Source: Hoeflea phototrophica DFL-43
GTDB taxonomy: Bacteria > Pseudomonadota > Alphaproteobacteria > Rhizobiales > Rhizobiaceae
Reading direction: 5' to 3'
Assembly (NCBI RefSeq): GCF_000154705.2
Contig: NZ_CM002917.1
Coordinates: 3,483,853-3,547,852 of the forward strand
DNA length: 64,000 nt
The notes under the pieces are model-generated. The model was not told where the DNA came from. It saw only the letters and a list, made by a program, of their open reading frames with translations, and searched no databases. Every line of letters begins with the position of its first letter. Positions within the stretch are counted from its first letter, which is position 1. Below, piece after piece: positions 18,945 to 28,202 of the stretch. Made by a program: the position numbers and the translations under genes.

Positions 18945-20813
18945 TTACTCAGCCGCTTCACCGACACCGAGGAACCCGCCCGACTGGCGCGCCCACAATT
19001 CGGCATACAAACCGCCATTGGCAAGCAATTCGGCATGGCTTCCCATTTCAAGAATTCGGCCCTGATCCATCACGATCAGCCGGTCCATACGGGCGATCGT
19101 CGAGAGCCGGTGCGCAATGGCAATCACCGTCTTACCAGTCATCAATTCCTCAAGATTCTCCTGAATCGCGGCCTCAACCTCCGAATCGAGCGCCGAAGTC
19201 GCCTCGTCCAGCACCAGAATCGGCGCGTCCTTGAGCATCACCCGGGCAATGGCAATACGTTGGCGCTGGCCGCCCGAGAGTTTCACGCCGCGGTCCCCGA
19301 CATGGGCGTCGAGACCCTTGCGGCCGCGCTGGTCCGAAAGCTCATCGATAAAGTCAAGCGCCTCGGCGCGGCGGGCCGCTTCGCGAATGGCCCTGTCATC
19401 CGCTTCGGGACGGCCGAAAATGATGTTTTCGCGAATCGACCGGTGCAGCAGCGATGTGTCCTGCGTCACCATACCGATGTGCTGGCGCAGCGATTCCTGC
19501 GTCACGCCGGCGATGTCCTGACCATCAATCTCGATTCGGCCCGCCTCCAGATCGTAAAACCGCAGCAGCAGATTGACAAAGGTGGACTTCCCGGCACCCG
19601 AGCGCCCCACCAGACCGATCTTTTCGCCCGGCTTGATCGACAGCGACAGGTCCCTGATCACCGGAATCGCCGGATCGTAGGCAAAGCTTGCTCCCTCGAA
19701 CCGGATCGCAGCGCGCTCGACCTTGAGCTCTGCCGCCCCCGCGCGGTCGCTCAACCCCACCGGGCGCGCCACCATGTCCGCGGAGTTCTGCACCGTCCCG
19801 AGATTGCGCATCAGGCTGTTGAGCTGGGTCATCATCCTGCCGAACAGCATGTTGAGCCTGAGCACCAGCGACAAGGTGAAGGCCACGGAGCCGACCGAGA
19901 TCGCGCCCGCCAGCCAGAGATTGATCGAGAAGATGGCGATCGCCGCGATCATGACGCCGGACAGTGCCGCCAGCGAGGCGCGAACCCCGGTCAGATGCCG
20001 GGTAAAAGGCAGGATCGCCCCGATGAACTGGTCAAACCCCTCGCGGATGTAGCGGTCATTGTCAGCATCACGGGCATAAAGCTTGACGGTCTGTATGTTG
20101 GAATAGCTGTCGGTCAGCCGCCCCGTCAGCATGGCCGAAGCTTCCGCGCTGGCGCGGGCGTGGCGGCGGATCCGCGGTACAAAATACCGTGCCAGGAGAG
20201 CGAAGGCGGTGACCCATACCAGCACCAGCGCCGACAACCGCCAATCCAGCTGCGCCACCAGCGCAATGGTGGTCAACGTGTAGATGAAGATGAACCAGGC
20301 CACCTGAAGCAGCGAGACCATGAAGTCGCCGGTCGCCTGCCCCGCTGTCCAGACCTTGTTGACGATCCGGCCGGCGAAATCATTCTGGAAGAAGCTCAGA
20401 TCCTGACGCGACACATGCGCGTGCGCCTGCCACCGCACCAGGTTGAAGAACCCGGGCACCACCGTCTGCTCCTCGACCAGTGCTGCCAGCGTGACCACCA
20501 CAAAGCGGCCGACCAGCACGACGCACAGCATGAAGGCCAGCGTCGGGCCATGTGCCGCAATCAACCCGTCCCATCCCGCCGACGGCTCGGTCGTGTCAAG
20601 CACATCGACCAGCCGTCCGACGAAATAGAACATCGCCGCCTCGAGCAGCGCCACCAATCCACCCAGCGCCAGCATGGCCGCAAACGCCCCCTTGGCCTGC
20701 CCCACATAGTGGCGCAGGAAGCCGGAGGTGGACGATGGCGGCTGGTAGTCCTGGCGCCGGGCAAACGGATCGATCCAGCGTTCGAACAGGTTGAGAACCG
20801 GTTTGAAAATCAT
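18945..20813 (-). CDS. ABC exporter (fused membrane and ATPase domains)
   Basis: The 622-residue half-transporter has a six-helix membrane domain (about 50-340) and an ATPase domain with Walker A GRSGAGKS, signature LSGGQRQR, Walker B ILVLDEAT and a late His in IAHRLSTI. These are all consensus, so it should hydrolyse ATP. It follows a closely similar gene on the same strand by 48 bases; the pair could form a heterodimer. The substrate is unknown; the family includes lipid and drug exporters (MsbA-like). Confidence 0.9.
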   Translation of the reverse strand: MIFKPVLNLFERWIDPFARRQDYQPPSSTSGFLRHYVGQAKGAFAAMLALGGLVALLEAAMFYFVGRLVDVLDTTEPSAGWDGLIAAHGPTLAFMLCVVLVGRFVVVTLAALVEEQTVVPGFFNLVRWQAHAHVSRQDLSFFQNDFAGRIVNKVWTAGQATGDFMVSLLQVAWFIFIYTLTTIALVAQLDWRLSALVLVWVTAFALLARYFVPRIRRHARASAEASAMLTGRLTDSYSNIQTVKLYARDADNDRYIREGFDQFIGAILPFTRHLTGVRASLAALSGVMIAAIAIFSINLWLAGAISVGSVAFTLSLVLRLNMLFGRMMTQLNSLMRNLGTVQNSADMVARPVGLSDRAGAAELKVERAAIRFEGASFAYDPAIPVIRDLSLSIKPGEKIGLVGRSGAGKSTFVNLLLRFYDLEAGRIEIDGQDIAGVTQESLRQHIGMVTQDTSLLHRSIRENIIFGRPEADDRAIREAARRAEALDFIDELSDQRGRKGLDAHVGDRGVKLSGGQRQRIAIARVMLKDAPILVLDEATSALDSEVEAAIQENLEELMTGKTVIAIAHRLSTIARMDRLIVMDQGRILEMGSHAELLANGGLYAELWARQSGGFLGVGEAAE

Positions 20814-20861
20814 GCCAGCAACAATAGGGCGTGGTTGTGGTTTGGCAATAAAATCACGCGC

Positions 20862-22709
20862 CTATTCCGCTGCATTTTCAACCGCTGCATCGATGAACCC
20901 GCCCGACTGCCGCGACCACAGATCGGCATAGATACCGCCCGACGTGATCAGTTCGTCATGCACCCCGGTCTCGACGATCTCGCCTTGATCGAGCACCACA
21001 AGCCTGTCCATCTGCGCAATCGTCGACAGCCGGTGGGCGATGGCGATCACCGTCTTGTTCTCCATCAGCGCGAACAGATTTTCCTGGATCGCCGACTCCA
21101 CTTCGGAATCGAGCGCAGAGGTCGCCTCGTCGAGAACCAGGATCGGCGCATCCTTCAAGAACACCCGCGCAATCGCGATTCGCTGACGCTGCCCGCCCGA
21201 AAGCTTGACCCCGCGTTCGCCGACATGGGCATCGAACCCGGTGCGCCCGGCCAGATCCTCGAGCCCGGCGATGAAATCAAGCGCATTGGCCTTGCGCGCC
21301 GCTTCGATGATTTCATCCTCCGTGGCGTCAGGCCGCCCATAGGCAATGTTGTCGCGCACCGAGCGATGCAGCAGCGACGTATCCTGACTGACCATGCCCA
21401 CCTGCGCGCGAAGGCTGTCCTGACTGACCTGGGAGATGTCCTGGCCATCGATCAGCACTCTGCCCGATTCAAGATTGTAGAACCTGAGCAGCAGATTGAC
21501 GAGCGTGGTCTTGCCGGCACCCGAGCGACCGACCAGGCCGATCTTTTCACCCGGCTTGATGTCGAGCGACAGGTTCTCGATCACCCCGCTCTGCTTGCCA
21601 TAATGGAAGCGGACATTGTCAAAACCGATCGCACCCTTTTTCGCAACGATGTCACCAGCGCCGGGCCTGTCGACCACATCATGCGGCTTGATCATCATGC
21701 CCATGCCGTCCTGCACCACGCCGATGTTCTCGAAGAAGCCCGAGACCTCCCACATGATCCATTGCGACATGCCGTTGATCCGAAGCGATAGGCCGATGAC
21801 AATCGCGATCGAACCGACCGACACGATGCCCGTCAGCCAGAAGCCGATCGACATAACCGACACCACAAATACCAGAACCGAGTTGTTGAAATAGATCAGC
21901 GACTGGAACATCGTCACCAGCCGCATCTGCCGGTGCACGGTCTCGAGAAACATGTCCATGCTTTCACGCGCATAGGCTTCCTCGCGCCCGGCATGGGAGA
22001 ACAATTTGACGGTCGAGATGTTGGTGTAGCTGTCGACCACCCGCCCGGTCATCGCCGAACGGGCATCGGCCTGGTCGGCAGAGATCCGTTTCATCCGCGG
22101 CACGAAGTAGGTGATCAGTCCGATATAGACGACAAGCCAGAACAGAAGCGGCAGCACCAGACGCCAGTCCGCGCTCGCCACCATACCGATCATGGCAATG
22201 AAATAGACCGAGACATAGACGAACACATCGAGAATCTTCATCACCGCTTCGCGGATCGACAGCGAAGTCTGCATCACCTTGGTGGCGACACGGCCGGCAA
22301 ATTCGTCGGAAAAGAAGCTCAGACTCTGGCGCAGCAGATAGCGGTGCATCTGCCAGCGCGCGATCATCGGATAATTGCCAAGCAACGTCTGATGAACGAT
22401 CAGCGAGTGAATCAGAACGGTCAACGGCAGGCCGATCAGCACCAATCCGCCCATCCAGAAAAGCCGGCCCGATTCGCGATCCAGAAAGCCTTGAGGATCC
22501 GAATTGGCGAGCCAGTCCACGATCGAACCGAGAAAGCCGAAGAGCAGCACTTCACCGATCGAGATCAGCGCGGTGAGCACGCTCATTGCAATCAGCCAGG
22601 GCCCGGCTTCGCGCGAATAATGCCAGCAAAAGGCGACAAGCCCTTCGGGCGGCGCCGTGGGCCGGGTTTCCGGATAGGGGTTGAGCCGACGTTCAAACCA
22701 TCCAAACAT
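20862..22709 (-). CDS. ABC exporter (fused membrane and ATPase domains), partner of the preceding gene
   Basis: The 615-residue half-transporter starts at the ATG at 22709 (MFGWFERRLNPYPETRP), which has CAGGAGA upstream; a longer frame to 22784 has no such site. It has six membrane helices, Walker A GRSGAGKT, LSGGQRQR, LVLDEAT and IAHRLSTI. It resembles the 18945-20813 protein closely, including the N-terminal FERR/FERW segment. The two genes probably arose by duplication and may work together. Confidence 0.9.
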   Translation of the reverse strand: MFGWFERRLNPYPETRPTAPPEGLVAFCWHYSREAGPWLIAMSVLTALISIGEVLLFGFLGSIVDWLANSDPQGFLDRESGRLFWMGGLVLIGLPLTVLIHSLIVHQTLLGNYPMIARWQMHRYLLRQSLSFFSDEFAGRVATKVMQTSLSIREAVMKILDVFVYVSVYFIAMIGMVASADWRLVLPLLFWLVVYIGLITYFVPRMKRISADQADARSAMTGRVVDSYTNISTVKLFSHAGREEAYARESMDMFLETVHRQMRLVTMFQSLIYFNNSVLVFVVSVMSIGFWLTGIVSVGSIAIVIGLSLRINGMSQWIMWEVSGFFENIGVVQDGMGMMIKPHDVVDRPGAGDIVAKKGAIGFDNVRFHYGKQSGVIENLSLDIKPGEKIGLVGRSGAGKTTLVNLLLRFYNLESGRVLIDGQDISQVSQDSLRAQVGMVSQDTSLLHRSVRDNIAYGRPDATEDEIIEAARKANALDFIAGLEDLAGRTGFDAHVGERGVKLSGGQRQRIAIARVFLKDAPILVLDEATSALDSEVESAIQENLFALMENKTVIAIAHRLSTIAQMDRLVVLDQGEIVETGVHDELITSGGIYADLWSRQSGGFIDAAVENAAE

Positions 22710-23058
22710 GGATGTCTCCTGAAAGTGGGGTTGCTGCAGCACACCTGTGAAGCACTGCCAATACCGCTGGAAAACAAAGATCACACAACTGCGTTCGTCG
22801 GGTGCGAACGAGAGCTGGCGAGATCAACTATGAAACAGAAACCGCGAAAGCCCGTTCTATCGGAAGCCCATGGCCACCGGCGGAAGACTGACTGGAATAA
22901 TGCGCATGACAGCCTCCCTAGGTTCGCGTTTAAGATGAGTCTGTGTAAACCAGATCGGCAGGATCGACCAGACCGGCATCGGTGGATTCAAAGCCCCCGA
23001 TCGGTTTCCTGCCTGAAACAGTGATAAAAACAACACAGACATTGGCCCCGTAAGTTCC
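22710..23058. other. Divergent intergenic region, nothing recognised
   Basis: This 349-base gap lies between the divergent ABC exporter pair and trmL. No frame resembled a protein, and I could not assign promoters or structured RNA by eye. Confidence 0.5.
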
Positions 23059-23526
23059 ATGACAAAACCTCTCATTGCGCTTTACCAGCCCGACATTCCC
23101 GGCAACACCGGCGCGATCATGAGGCTTGGCGCCTGCATGGGCATCGGCATCCACATCATCGGCCCGGCGGGCTTTGACCTCTCCGACCGGGCGCTCAAGC
23201 GTGCCGGCATGGACTACATCGAAATGGCCACTCTGACCCGCCATGACGGCTGGGAGGAGTTCGAGGCCTGGCGCAAGGCCGAAGGCCGCCGCCTGGTGCT
23301 GATGACCACGAAATCCGCGGTTTCCTATATGGATGACACGGTCCAGACCCTGAGCGCCCAGGATGTGGTGCTGTTCGGCCGCGAAAGCGTCGGCGCGCCC
23401 GAAAGGGTCCATGACGCCGCCGATCTTCGCCTGACCATTCCCATGATCGAGGGCCGGCGCAGCCTCAATCTTGCGATGAGCGTTGCGATGGTCGCTGGCG
23501 AGATCAACCGCCGGTTCGGATTGTAG
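23059..23526 (+). CDS. trmL: tRNA (cytidine(34)-2'-O)-methyltransferase
   Basis: TrmL methylates the ribose of the wobble base in tRNA-Leu. The 155-residue protein is a minimal SPOUT methyltransferase with NTGAIMRLGACMG near residue 16, FGRESVGAPE in the middle and the C-terminal knot SLNLAMSVAMVAGE. Its place near petABC and hemF is usual in rhizobia. Confidence 0.94.
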   Translation: MTKPLIALYQPDIPGNTGAIMRLGACMGIGIHIIGPAGFDLSDRALKRAGMDYIEMATLTRHDGWEEFEAWRKAEGRRLVLMTTKSAVSYMDDTVQTLSAQDVVLFGRESVGAPERVHDAADLRLTIPMIEGRRSLNLAMSVAMVAGEINRRFGL

Positions 23527-23550
23527 AGCAAAGGCAGGCTGGGACTGAGC

Positions 23551-23934
23551 TCAGCCATAGCTGACGACCTCATACTCGATGCCATCATCGTCATTGTAGT
23601 AGAACCGCCGCCCGGGCTCGTAATCAGCATGATTGTGCGTCTCATAGCCATGGGCCTTCACCCTGGCCTCAACCGCATCGAGGTCATCGACGACCAGGCC
23701 GACATGGTTGAGGTTGCCGATCGCCGCGCGGTCGGTGAGATCGCGTTCATGGGGCTGGCTGGGGGAATACAGCGCCAGGTAGGCAGTGTCATTTCCCACA
23801 TGCACTGCATACCCGCCAGCGATCGCCGGACCTTCCCAGCGGATCTCCCAGCCGTAGATATCGCAGATCGCCTTGGCGGTCCTGATCGGGTCTTTGACGG
23901 TGAAGTTCACATGTTCGAGTGTGGATACGGCCAT
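23551..23934 (-). CDS. VOC (glyoxalase/dioxygenase-fold) protein, probable SoxR target
   Basis: The 127-residue protein is a single VOC domain with two beta-alpha-beta-beta-beta modules: LEHVNFTVKDPIRTAKAICDIYGW and LNHVGLVVDDLDAVEARVKAHG, then a C-terminal metal-ligand-type Glu in DDDGIEYEVVSY. Likely ligands are His8 and that Glu. Its substrate is unknown. It diverges from soxR, and the promoter between them has the SoxR box placed to drive this gene, suggesting a role in handling redox-active compounds. Confidence 0.88.
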   Translation of the reverse strand: MAVSTLEHVNFTVKDPIRTAKAICDIYGWEIRWEGPAIAGGYAVHVGNDTAYLALYSPSQPHERDLTDRAAIGNLNHVGLVVDDLDAVEARVKAHGYETHNHADYEPGRRFYYNDDDGIEYEVVSYG

Positions 23935-23978
23935 TGTCTTGCTCCTGTTTTCCTTGCTGTTTGCCTGTGATGAAACCC

Positions 23979-24009
23979 ATGCTACTTTCTCAAGTGAACT
24001 TTAGGTCAA
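23979..24009 (-). promoter_or_regulatory. SoxR-type promoter reading into the VOC gene
   Basis: On the minus strand TTGACC (complement of 24004-24009) and TAGCAT (23979-23984) are separated by 19 bases, the over-long spacer typical of MerR-family promoters. The spacer carries a dyad at 23988-24005 that matches the classical SoxR box CCTCAAGTTAACTTGAGG in 15 of 18 positions. The predicted transcript starts about 38 bases before the VOC ATG and includes AGGAG. Confidence 0.8.
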
Positions 24010-24024
24010 GAGGTTTTTTGATTC

Positions 24025-24492
24025 ATGTCTGCACCGACAAACAAAGGTCTGCTGACGATTGGCGATGTCGCCCGGCGCACTGGTCTGGCGGTCTCCGCGA
24101 TCCGCTACTACGATGATGAGGGTCTGGTCTCCGCGCGGCGGACGCCGGGCGGCAAGCGGATGTTCATCCGCTCCGACATCCGCAGGCTGTCCTTCATCCT
24201 GATTGCCCAGAAAATGGGATTTTCGCTCGAGGAGATTCGCACTCAACTCAAGCAATTGCCGCTGGAGCGCACGCCGACAAAGCGCGACTGGGAAAAGATC
24301 AGCCGAGGCTTTCGCACCCATCTCGATGAGCGCATCGCCATGCTCGAGCGGCTCAGGGACCGGCTCGACGGCTGCATCGGCTGCGGCTGCCTGTCGCTCG
24401 TAGCCTGCAAGCTCTACAATCCCGGCGACAGGATGGCCGAGAGCGGAACCGGCCCCCGTCTCGTGGTTCAGACATCAAACAATGGAGCGTGA
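24025..24492 (+). CDS. soxR: Redox-sensitive transcriptional activator SoxR
   Basis: The 155-residue MerR-family protein has the N-terminal winged helix (LTIGDVARRTGLAVSAIRYY), a dimerisation helix, and the four cysteines that bind the [2Fe-2S] cluster: Cys117, Cys120, Cys122 and Cys128 in CIGCGCLSLVAC. Oxidation of the cluster by redox-cycling compounds activates target promoters. No soxS is present nearby, as expected outside enterobacteria, and the divergent VOC gene is the likely direct target. Confidence 0.96.
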   Translation: MSAPTNKGLLTIGDVARRTGLAVSAIRYYDDEGLVSARRTPGGKRMFIRSDIRRLSFILIAQKMGFSLEEIRTQLKQLPLERTPTKRDWEKISRGFRTHLDERIAMLERLRDRLDGCIGCGCLSLVACKLYNPGDRMAESGTGPRLVVQTSNNGA

Positions 24493-24514
24493 CGGTAAGG
24501 CGGGAACGAGCTGT

Positions 24515-24781
24515 TCAATCCGCCGTCGGCAGCCTGCGCATGGTGAACTCGATCGTGTCACCCTCGCCGTCCAGCATCCGCCAGCTTTCAACTTCGGTCC
24601 AGTAGGCGGCCTTGGGCCAGGTGGAGAACCACTCCTTGGCCTTGGCGCGCGCCTCCTCTCGGTTCAACCGGTAGGTCTCGCGCACAAATCCGCTCTGCAG
24701 GCCTTGTGACTTGCGTTCGCGTGCGCGGGCGATTTCGCGGCGCAGGCCTTCAAGCGGCGGAGGTTGGTTGTATCTGCTCAA
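24515..24781 (-). CDS. Small conserved protein of unknown function
   Basis: The 88-residue protein (MSRYNQPPPLEGLRREIARARERKSQG...) is basic at the N-terminus and contains WFSTWPKAAYWTEVESWRMLDGEGDTIEF cut into two Trp-rich stretches. I place the start at a TTG at 24781, because AAGGAA lies six bases upstream; the frame also extends to 24799. It has no signal peptide or membrane segment. I do not recognise a characterised family. Confidence 0.62.
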   Translation of the reverse strand: MSRYNQPPPLEGLRREIARARERKSQGLQSGFVRETYRLNREEARAKAKEWFSTWPKAAYWTEVESWRMLDGEGDTIEFTMRRLPTAD

Positions 24782-24954
24782 CGCTGTTTCCTTCCACAAC
24801 CAAATCTAGCGCAAAACCGGCCCTTCGGCGAGTCCCGCACCATTGCAGCTCAAAGAACAGATGGCCGGACCACGCCATTCCGAGCAAAAACACAAGGTTA
24901 CATCATGCCAATTGTGCTGTTATGACTTCGGGCCTGATTTGACGAGGAGCACCC

Positions 24955-25866
24955 ATGGAACGCCCCAACCTGCCGGTCGGACTGCCCGACGACATCGAAG
25001 AGAAAAAGACCAAAGCCCGCGAATGGTTCGAGCATCTGCGTGACCAGATCTGCGAAAGCTTCGAGACATTGGAGGACGAGGCCGAGCATCCCCAGTCGCC
25101 CGGCGAGGCAGGCCGGTTCGAGCGCACCCCATGGCTGCGCGACGAGGGCGCAGGCGGCGGCGGCACCATGTCGATCATGAAGGGGCGGCTGTTCGAGAAG
25201 GTCGGCGTTCACACATCAACTGTGCATGGCGAATTCTCTCCCGAATTCCGCAAGCAGATCCCGGGCGCAGAGGAAGACCCGAAATTCTGGGCCTCGGGCA
25301 TTTCACTGATCGCTCATCCGGTCAATCCGCATGTGCCGACGGTGCACATGAACACCCGCATGGTGGTCACCTCCAGCCAGTGGTTCGGCGGCGGCGCAGA
25401 CCTGACGCCGGTGCTCGACAACCGCCGCACCCAGACCGACCCCGACACGCTGTTGTTTCACCGTGCCATGGAGATCGCCTGCCGGCGCCATGCCGTGGCC
25501 GATTACCCGAAATTCAAGGCTTGGTGCGAGGAGTATTTCTACCTACCGCACCGTGACGAACCGCGCGGCATCGGCGGCATTTTCTATGACTGGCTTCACA
25601 CCGCGGACGACAAGGGCGGCTGGGACGCGGATCTGGCCTTCACCCAGGATGTCGGCCGCGCCTTCAATGTTGTCTATCCGAAGATTGTCCGCTCCAACTT
25701 CATGAAGCCCTGGAGTGAGGAAGAGCGCACCGAGCAGCTGATTCGCCGCGGCCGCTATGTCGAATTCAACCTGCTTTACGACCGCGGCACGATTTTCGGG
25801 CTGAAGACCGGCGGCAATGTCGCCTCGATCCTGTCCTCGCTGCCGCCCGTGGTGATGTATCCATAA
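24955..25866 (+). CDS. hemF: Oxygen-dependent coproporphyrinogen III oxidase
   Basis: HemF converts coproporphyrinogen III to protoporphyrinogen IX with oxygen in haem synthesis. The 303-residue protein shows the family motifs [14 protein letters not shown] near 64, [20 protein letters not shown] near 142, [19 protein letters not shown] and [18 protein letters not shown]. Length is normal. Its product supplies the bc1 haems. Confidence 0.97.
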   Translation: MERPNLPVGLPDDIEEKKTKAREWFEHLRDQICESFETLEDEAEHPQSPGEAGRFERTPWLRDEGAGGGGTMSIMKGRLFEKVGVHTSTVHGEFSPEFRKQIPGAEEDPKFWASGISLIAHPVNPHVPTVHMNTRMVVTSSQWFGGGADLTPVLDNRRTQTDPDTLLFHRAMEIACRRHAVADYPKFKAWCEEYFYLPHRDEPRGIGGIFYDWLHTADDKGGWDADLAFTQDVGRAFNVVYPKIVRSNFMKPWSEEERTEQLIRRGRYVEFNLLYDRGTIFGLKTGGNVASILSSLPPVVMYP

Positions 25867-25902
25867 GCCCCGGCTGGCAGCCATGGCGCTATTTCGCTGA
25901 AC

Positions 25903-25919
25903 GCGGCGCATGGCGCCGC
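25903..25919. terminator. GC-rich hairpin between convergent genes
   Basis: GCGGCGC (25903-25909) pairs with GCGCCGC (25913-25919) around a three-base loop, between the ends of hemF and the J-domain-like gene. There is no T-run, so termination is possible but not assured. Confidence 0.35.
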
Positions 25920-25922
25920 GCG

Positions 25923-26402
25923 TCAGCGTGGCTTCCGGGTTGAGGTTCGCAGAGCCTGATCGATCAGCAAATTCGCGGTCTTCATCCGCATCGTTGCCGC
26001 CTCGCGCCATTCCTCCGGCACCCCGTCAGGGTGATTGAGCCGCGCAAATTCGCGCCGTTTGGCTTTCAGGGCGGAGCGGGTGTCCGATGCCGCGATCGCC
26101 AGATCCTGTTCGATCTCCCGCAAGGTGATCCGCTCGAACCTCGAATAATCAATCACAGGCTCGGGAACCGGCTCGAAGCCATCCGCATTCAGGGCAAGAT
26201 AGGCTTGAACGGTTTCGGTATCAGTCTGATTGCCGGGCTGATTGCCGGGATGCGGGACCGCGCCCGGCGAACCTGACCCGAAGAAGATGCTGCTCAGACC
26301 GCGGACACTGACCCGGCCGGAATATTCTGACTGAGACCCACCGGAGTTCTCCCGGCCGACCTTGTCGAGAACGCTGTCGAACAGGCTTTGGCCCAGTATC
26401 AT
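25923..26402 (-). CDS. J-domain-like protein
   Basis: The 159-residue protein has no signal peptide. Its C-terminal third resembles a J domain: a basic helix II (ALKAKRREFARL) followed by the HPD tripeptide in NHPDGVPEEW and a helix III-like TMRMKTANLLIDQA. HPD is the motif with which J proteins stimulate DnaK ATPase. The N-terminal 100 residues are low in structure and Gly/Pro/Ser rich. The ATG at 26402 has AGGA upstream. A DnaK co-chaperone role is inference. Confidence 0.72.
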   Translation of the reverse strand: MILGQSLFDSVLDKVGRENSGGSQSEYSGRVSVRGLSSIFFGSGSPGAVPHPGNQPGNQTDTETVQAYLALNADGFEPVPEPVIDYSRFERITLREIEQDLAIAASDTRSALKAKRREFARLNHPDGVPEEWREAATMRMKTANLLIDQALRTSTRKPR

Positions 26403-26735
26403 CACTCAGTCCTGTTGCGCGAGACCACCATCACAAGCGCTCGACCCCTGCCGCTTAACTTCGCGGCTGTGCGGATGAGCGCTCCAACGACCTGCTGATG
26501 ATAAGCGGGGAAAAGTTAACAACCGGAACCATCACGCAGCGGTTTCAAAGGGCCCGTTGGGTGCTGTATGCCCTGCCGGACCTGTCGAAGGGATGTGAAA
26601 AAGGCCCCAAACCAAGCCGTGAAGTGCCTTGGCGGCGTTTTTGTGCTACACTTTCAATCTGTCAGCCCGTGTGCCGGCCTTGCTGGTCTTGTAAGGCGGC
26701 ACTCCGGCTTTCGGCATCGAAAAGGAGGAAAAGCC
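26403..26735. other. Divergent intergenic region with an orphan terminator-like hairpin
   Basis: No gene is supported in this 333-base gap. It contains promoters of both flanking genes (unassigned) and a plus-strand hairpin with T5 at 26603-26642. Confidence 0.5.
26603..26642 (+). terminator. Terminator-like hairpin upstream of the DUF1059 gene
   Basis: CCAAG/CTTGG arms with outer GCC/GGC pairs are followed by TTTTT at 26638-26642. No plus-strand gene precedes it; it could end a small RNA or attenuate the DUF1059 gene, which starts 93 bases later. Confidence 0.35.
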
Positions 26736-26921
26736 ATGAAGACATTCCATTGTGGATCCCTCGTTCCCGGCTGCCAGTGGCACACCCGCTCTGACAGCGA
26801 GGCAGAAATCGTCTCCCGCGCCGTTGACCATCTGCGCGAAGCCCACGGCGAAACCATCATCCGGCCGTCCATCGTCGAGCAGATCAAGGAACGGATGGCG
26901 GACGACCAATCCGCCGCCTGA
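26736..26921 (+). CDS. DUF1059 domain-containing small protein
   Basis: The 61-residue protein (MKTFHCGSLVPGCQWHTRSDSE...) matches the DUF1059 pattern with Cys6 and Cys13 and a histidine pair in VDHLREAHG, which could form a small metal site resembling a zinc finger. AAAGGAGGAAAAGCC directly precedes the ATG and is one of the best ribosome-binding sites in the window. The function is unknown. Confidence 0.87.
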   Translation: MKTFHCGSLVPGCQWHTRSDSEAEIVSRAVDHLREAHGETIIRPSIVEQIKERMADDQSAA

Positions 26922-26941
26922 TAGGGGATCCGGATCCGGTC

Positions 26942-28192
26942 TTAACCGGCGCTGTCGAGCAACGCGTCTTTTGAAAGCGCAAAATTGCTGTCGACCCAAC
27001 GGTCTTCGAGCGCGTTCAATCTTGCGCCCATCTCGGGCCCGGGCTCAACCCCCATGGCGATCAGATCCGCGCCCGAGACCGGGAACACGGGACGCGTCCA
27101 GCCACTGGCATGCGCCAGGTGGCGGGTAAAGCCGGCCGCTTCGGTCATCGCTGCGGTGTCGGTTTCCACACGTGTGCGCGCCGAGACGATGGAAAGACGG
27201 ATCCGGTCGCACAGCGGTTCAACCCCGTGACGGTAGAGCAACCGGTCCAGCACCGTGATCGCCGCCGTCGGTTTGACCACAGGCGCAGCCGCCCATGCCG
27301 AAAGCCGTTCCGCTTCGGCCCGTGACATCTTCAGCTGCGCCGCGAGCGCCTTCATGCGTTCGCCATCGGGCGGGACAATCGCCATCAGCCGCAACATCGG
27401 ATCCACGTCCCAGTCGAGCGCCGTCTCCGTGGCGATCAGCCCGGCAACCGAATCGATGCCCCATTTTTCGGTCTCCGGCAGAACCGCGGTAAGCACCCCG
27501 GTCTGGCGCATCCACAACAGCGCCCTGCCCGGATCACGCGCGGCGAAAAGCAGCTTGAGTTCCTTCCAGATCCGCTCCGCCGAAAGGCTTGAAAGCCTGT
27601 CACGCGCCCGTGTACAGGCCTTCAACGCCGCAGCGTCGGGACGGCCGCTCCCGTAACCCGCATAGAAGCGGAAATAACGCAGCACCCGGAGGTAATCCTC
27701 CGCCACGCGCGCATCAGCCGCGCCGATGAATCGCACCGTGCGGCTCTCGATATCCTCGAGCCCACCAATCAGGTCGATAATCTCGCCCTTCTGGTTGGCG
27801 TAAAGCGCATTGATGGTGAAATCCCGCCTTTCGGCGTCCACTTGCCAGTCCTGCCCGAAATTGACCTTGGCACGGCGGCCGTCGGTCTCCGCGTCATGGC
27901 GCAGCGTGGTGATCTCGAACCCCTGCCCGTCGATCACCAGCGTGACAGTGCCATGGTCGATGCCGGTCGGAACAGCACGGATACCCTCTGCCTCAGCGCG
28001 TGCAACCACCTGCTCGGGCGCCCAGGTGGTGGCCAGATCAACATCGCTGACCGGCAGTCCCATCAGTGCATTGCGCACCGCACCCCCGACCACGCGGATT
28101 TCCTCACCGTCCTGATTGAAGACCGCAAAGATCCGGCCAAGGGCTGGATTTGCAAACCAGTCCTCGCCAGCAACGCTCGATTCGTTGCTCAT
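26942..28192 (-). CDS. cca: CCA tRNA nucleotidyltransferase
   Basis: The enzyme builds or repairs the 3' CCA end of tRNAs. The 416-residue class II nucleotidyltransferase shows VVGGAVRNALMG, the catalytic DVDLAT, and RRDFTINALYAN, followed by the RNA-binding helical region. The start at 28192 gives the family's usual length; ATG at 28222 would overlap the upstream gene by 20 bases. It is the third gene of an operon with DUF1285 and CoA pyrophosphatase, an order seen across rhizobia. Confidence 0.95.
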   Translation of the reverse strand: MSNESSVAGEDWFANPALGRIFAVFNQDGEEIRVVGGAVRNALMGLPVSDVDLATTWAPEQVVARAEAEGIRAVPTGIDHGTVTLVIDGQGFEITTLRHDAETDGRRAKVNFGQDWQVDAERRDFTINALYANQKGEIIDLIGGLEDIESRTVRFIGAADARVAEDYLRVLRYFRFYAGYGSGRPDAAALKACTRARDRLSSLSAERIWKELKLLFAARDPGRALLWMRQTGVLTAVLPETEKWGIDSVAGLIATETALDWDVDPMLRLMAIVPPDGERMKALAAQLKMSRAEAERLSAWAAAPVVKPTAAITVLDRLLYRHGVEPLCDRIRLSIVSARTRVETDTAAMTEAAGFTRHLAHASGWTRPVFPVSGADLIAMGVEPGPEMGARLNALEDRWVDSNFALSKDALLDSAG

Positions 28193-28202
28193 GCCCGGTC
28201 GC

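Noticed and set aside
19035..21791. 918-codon plus-strand frame across the two ABC exporter genes
   Set aside because: It lies opposite two complete ABC exporters with intact ATPase motifs; its translation is rich in Arg, His and Gln and resembles no protein.
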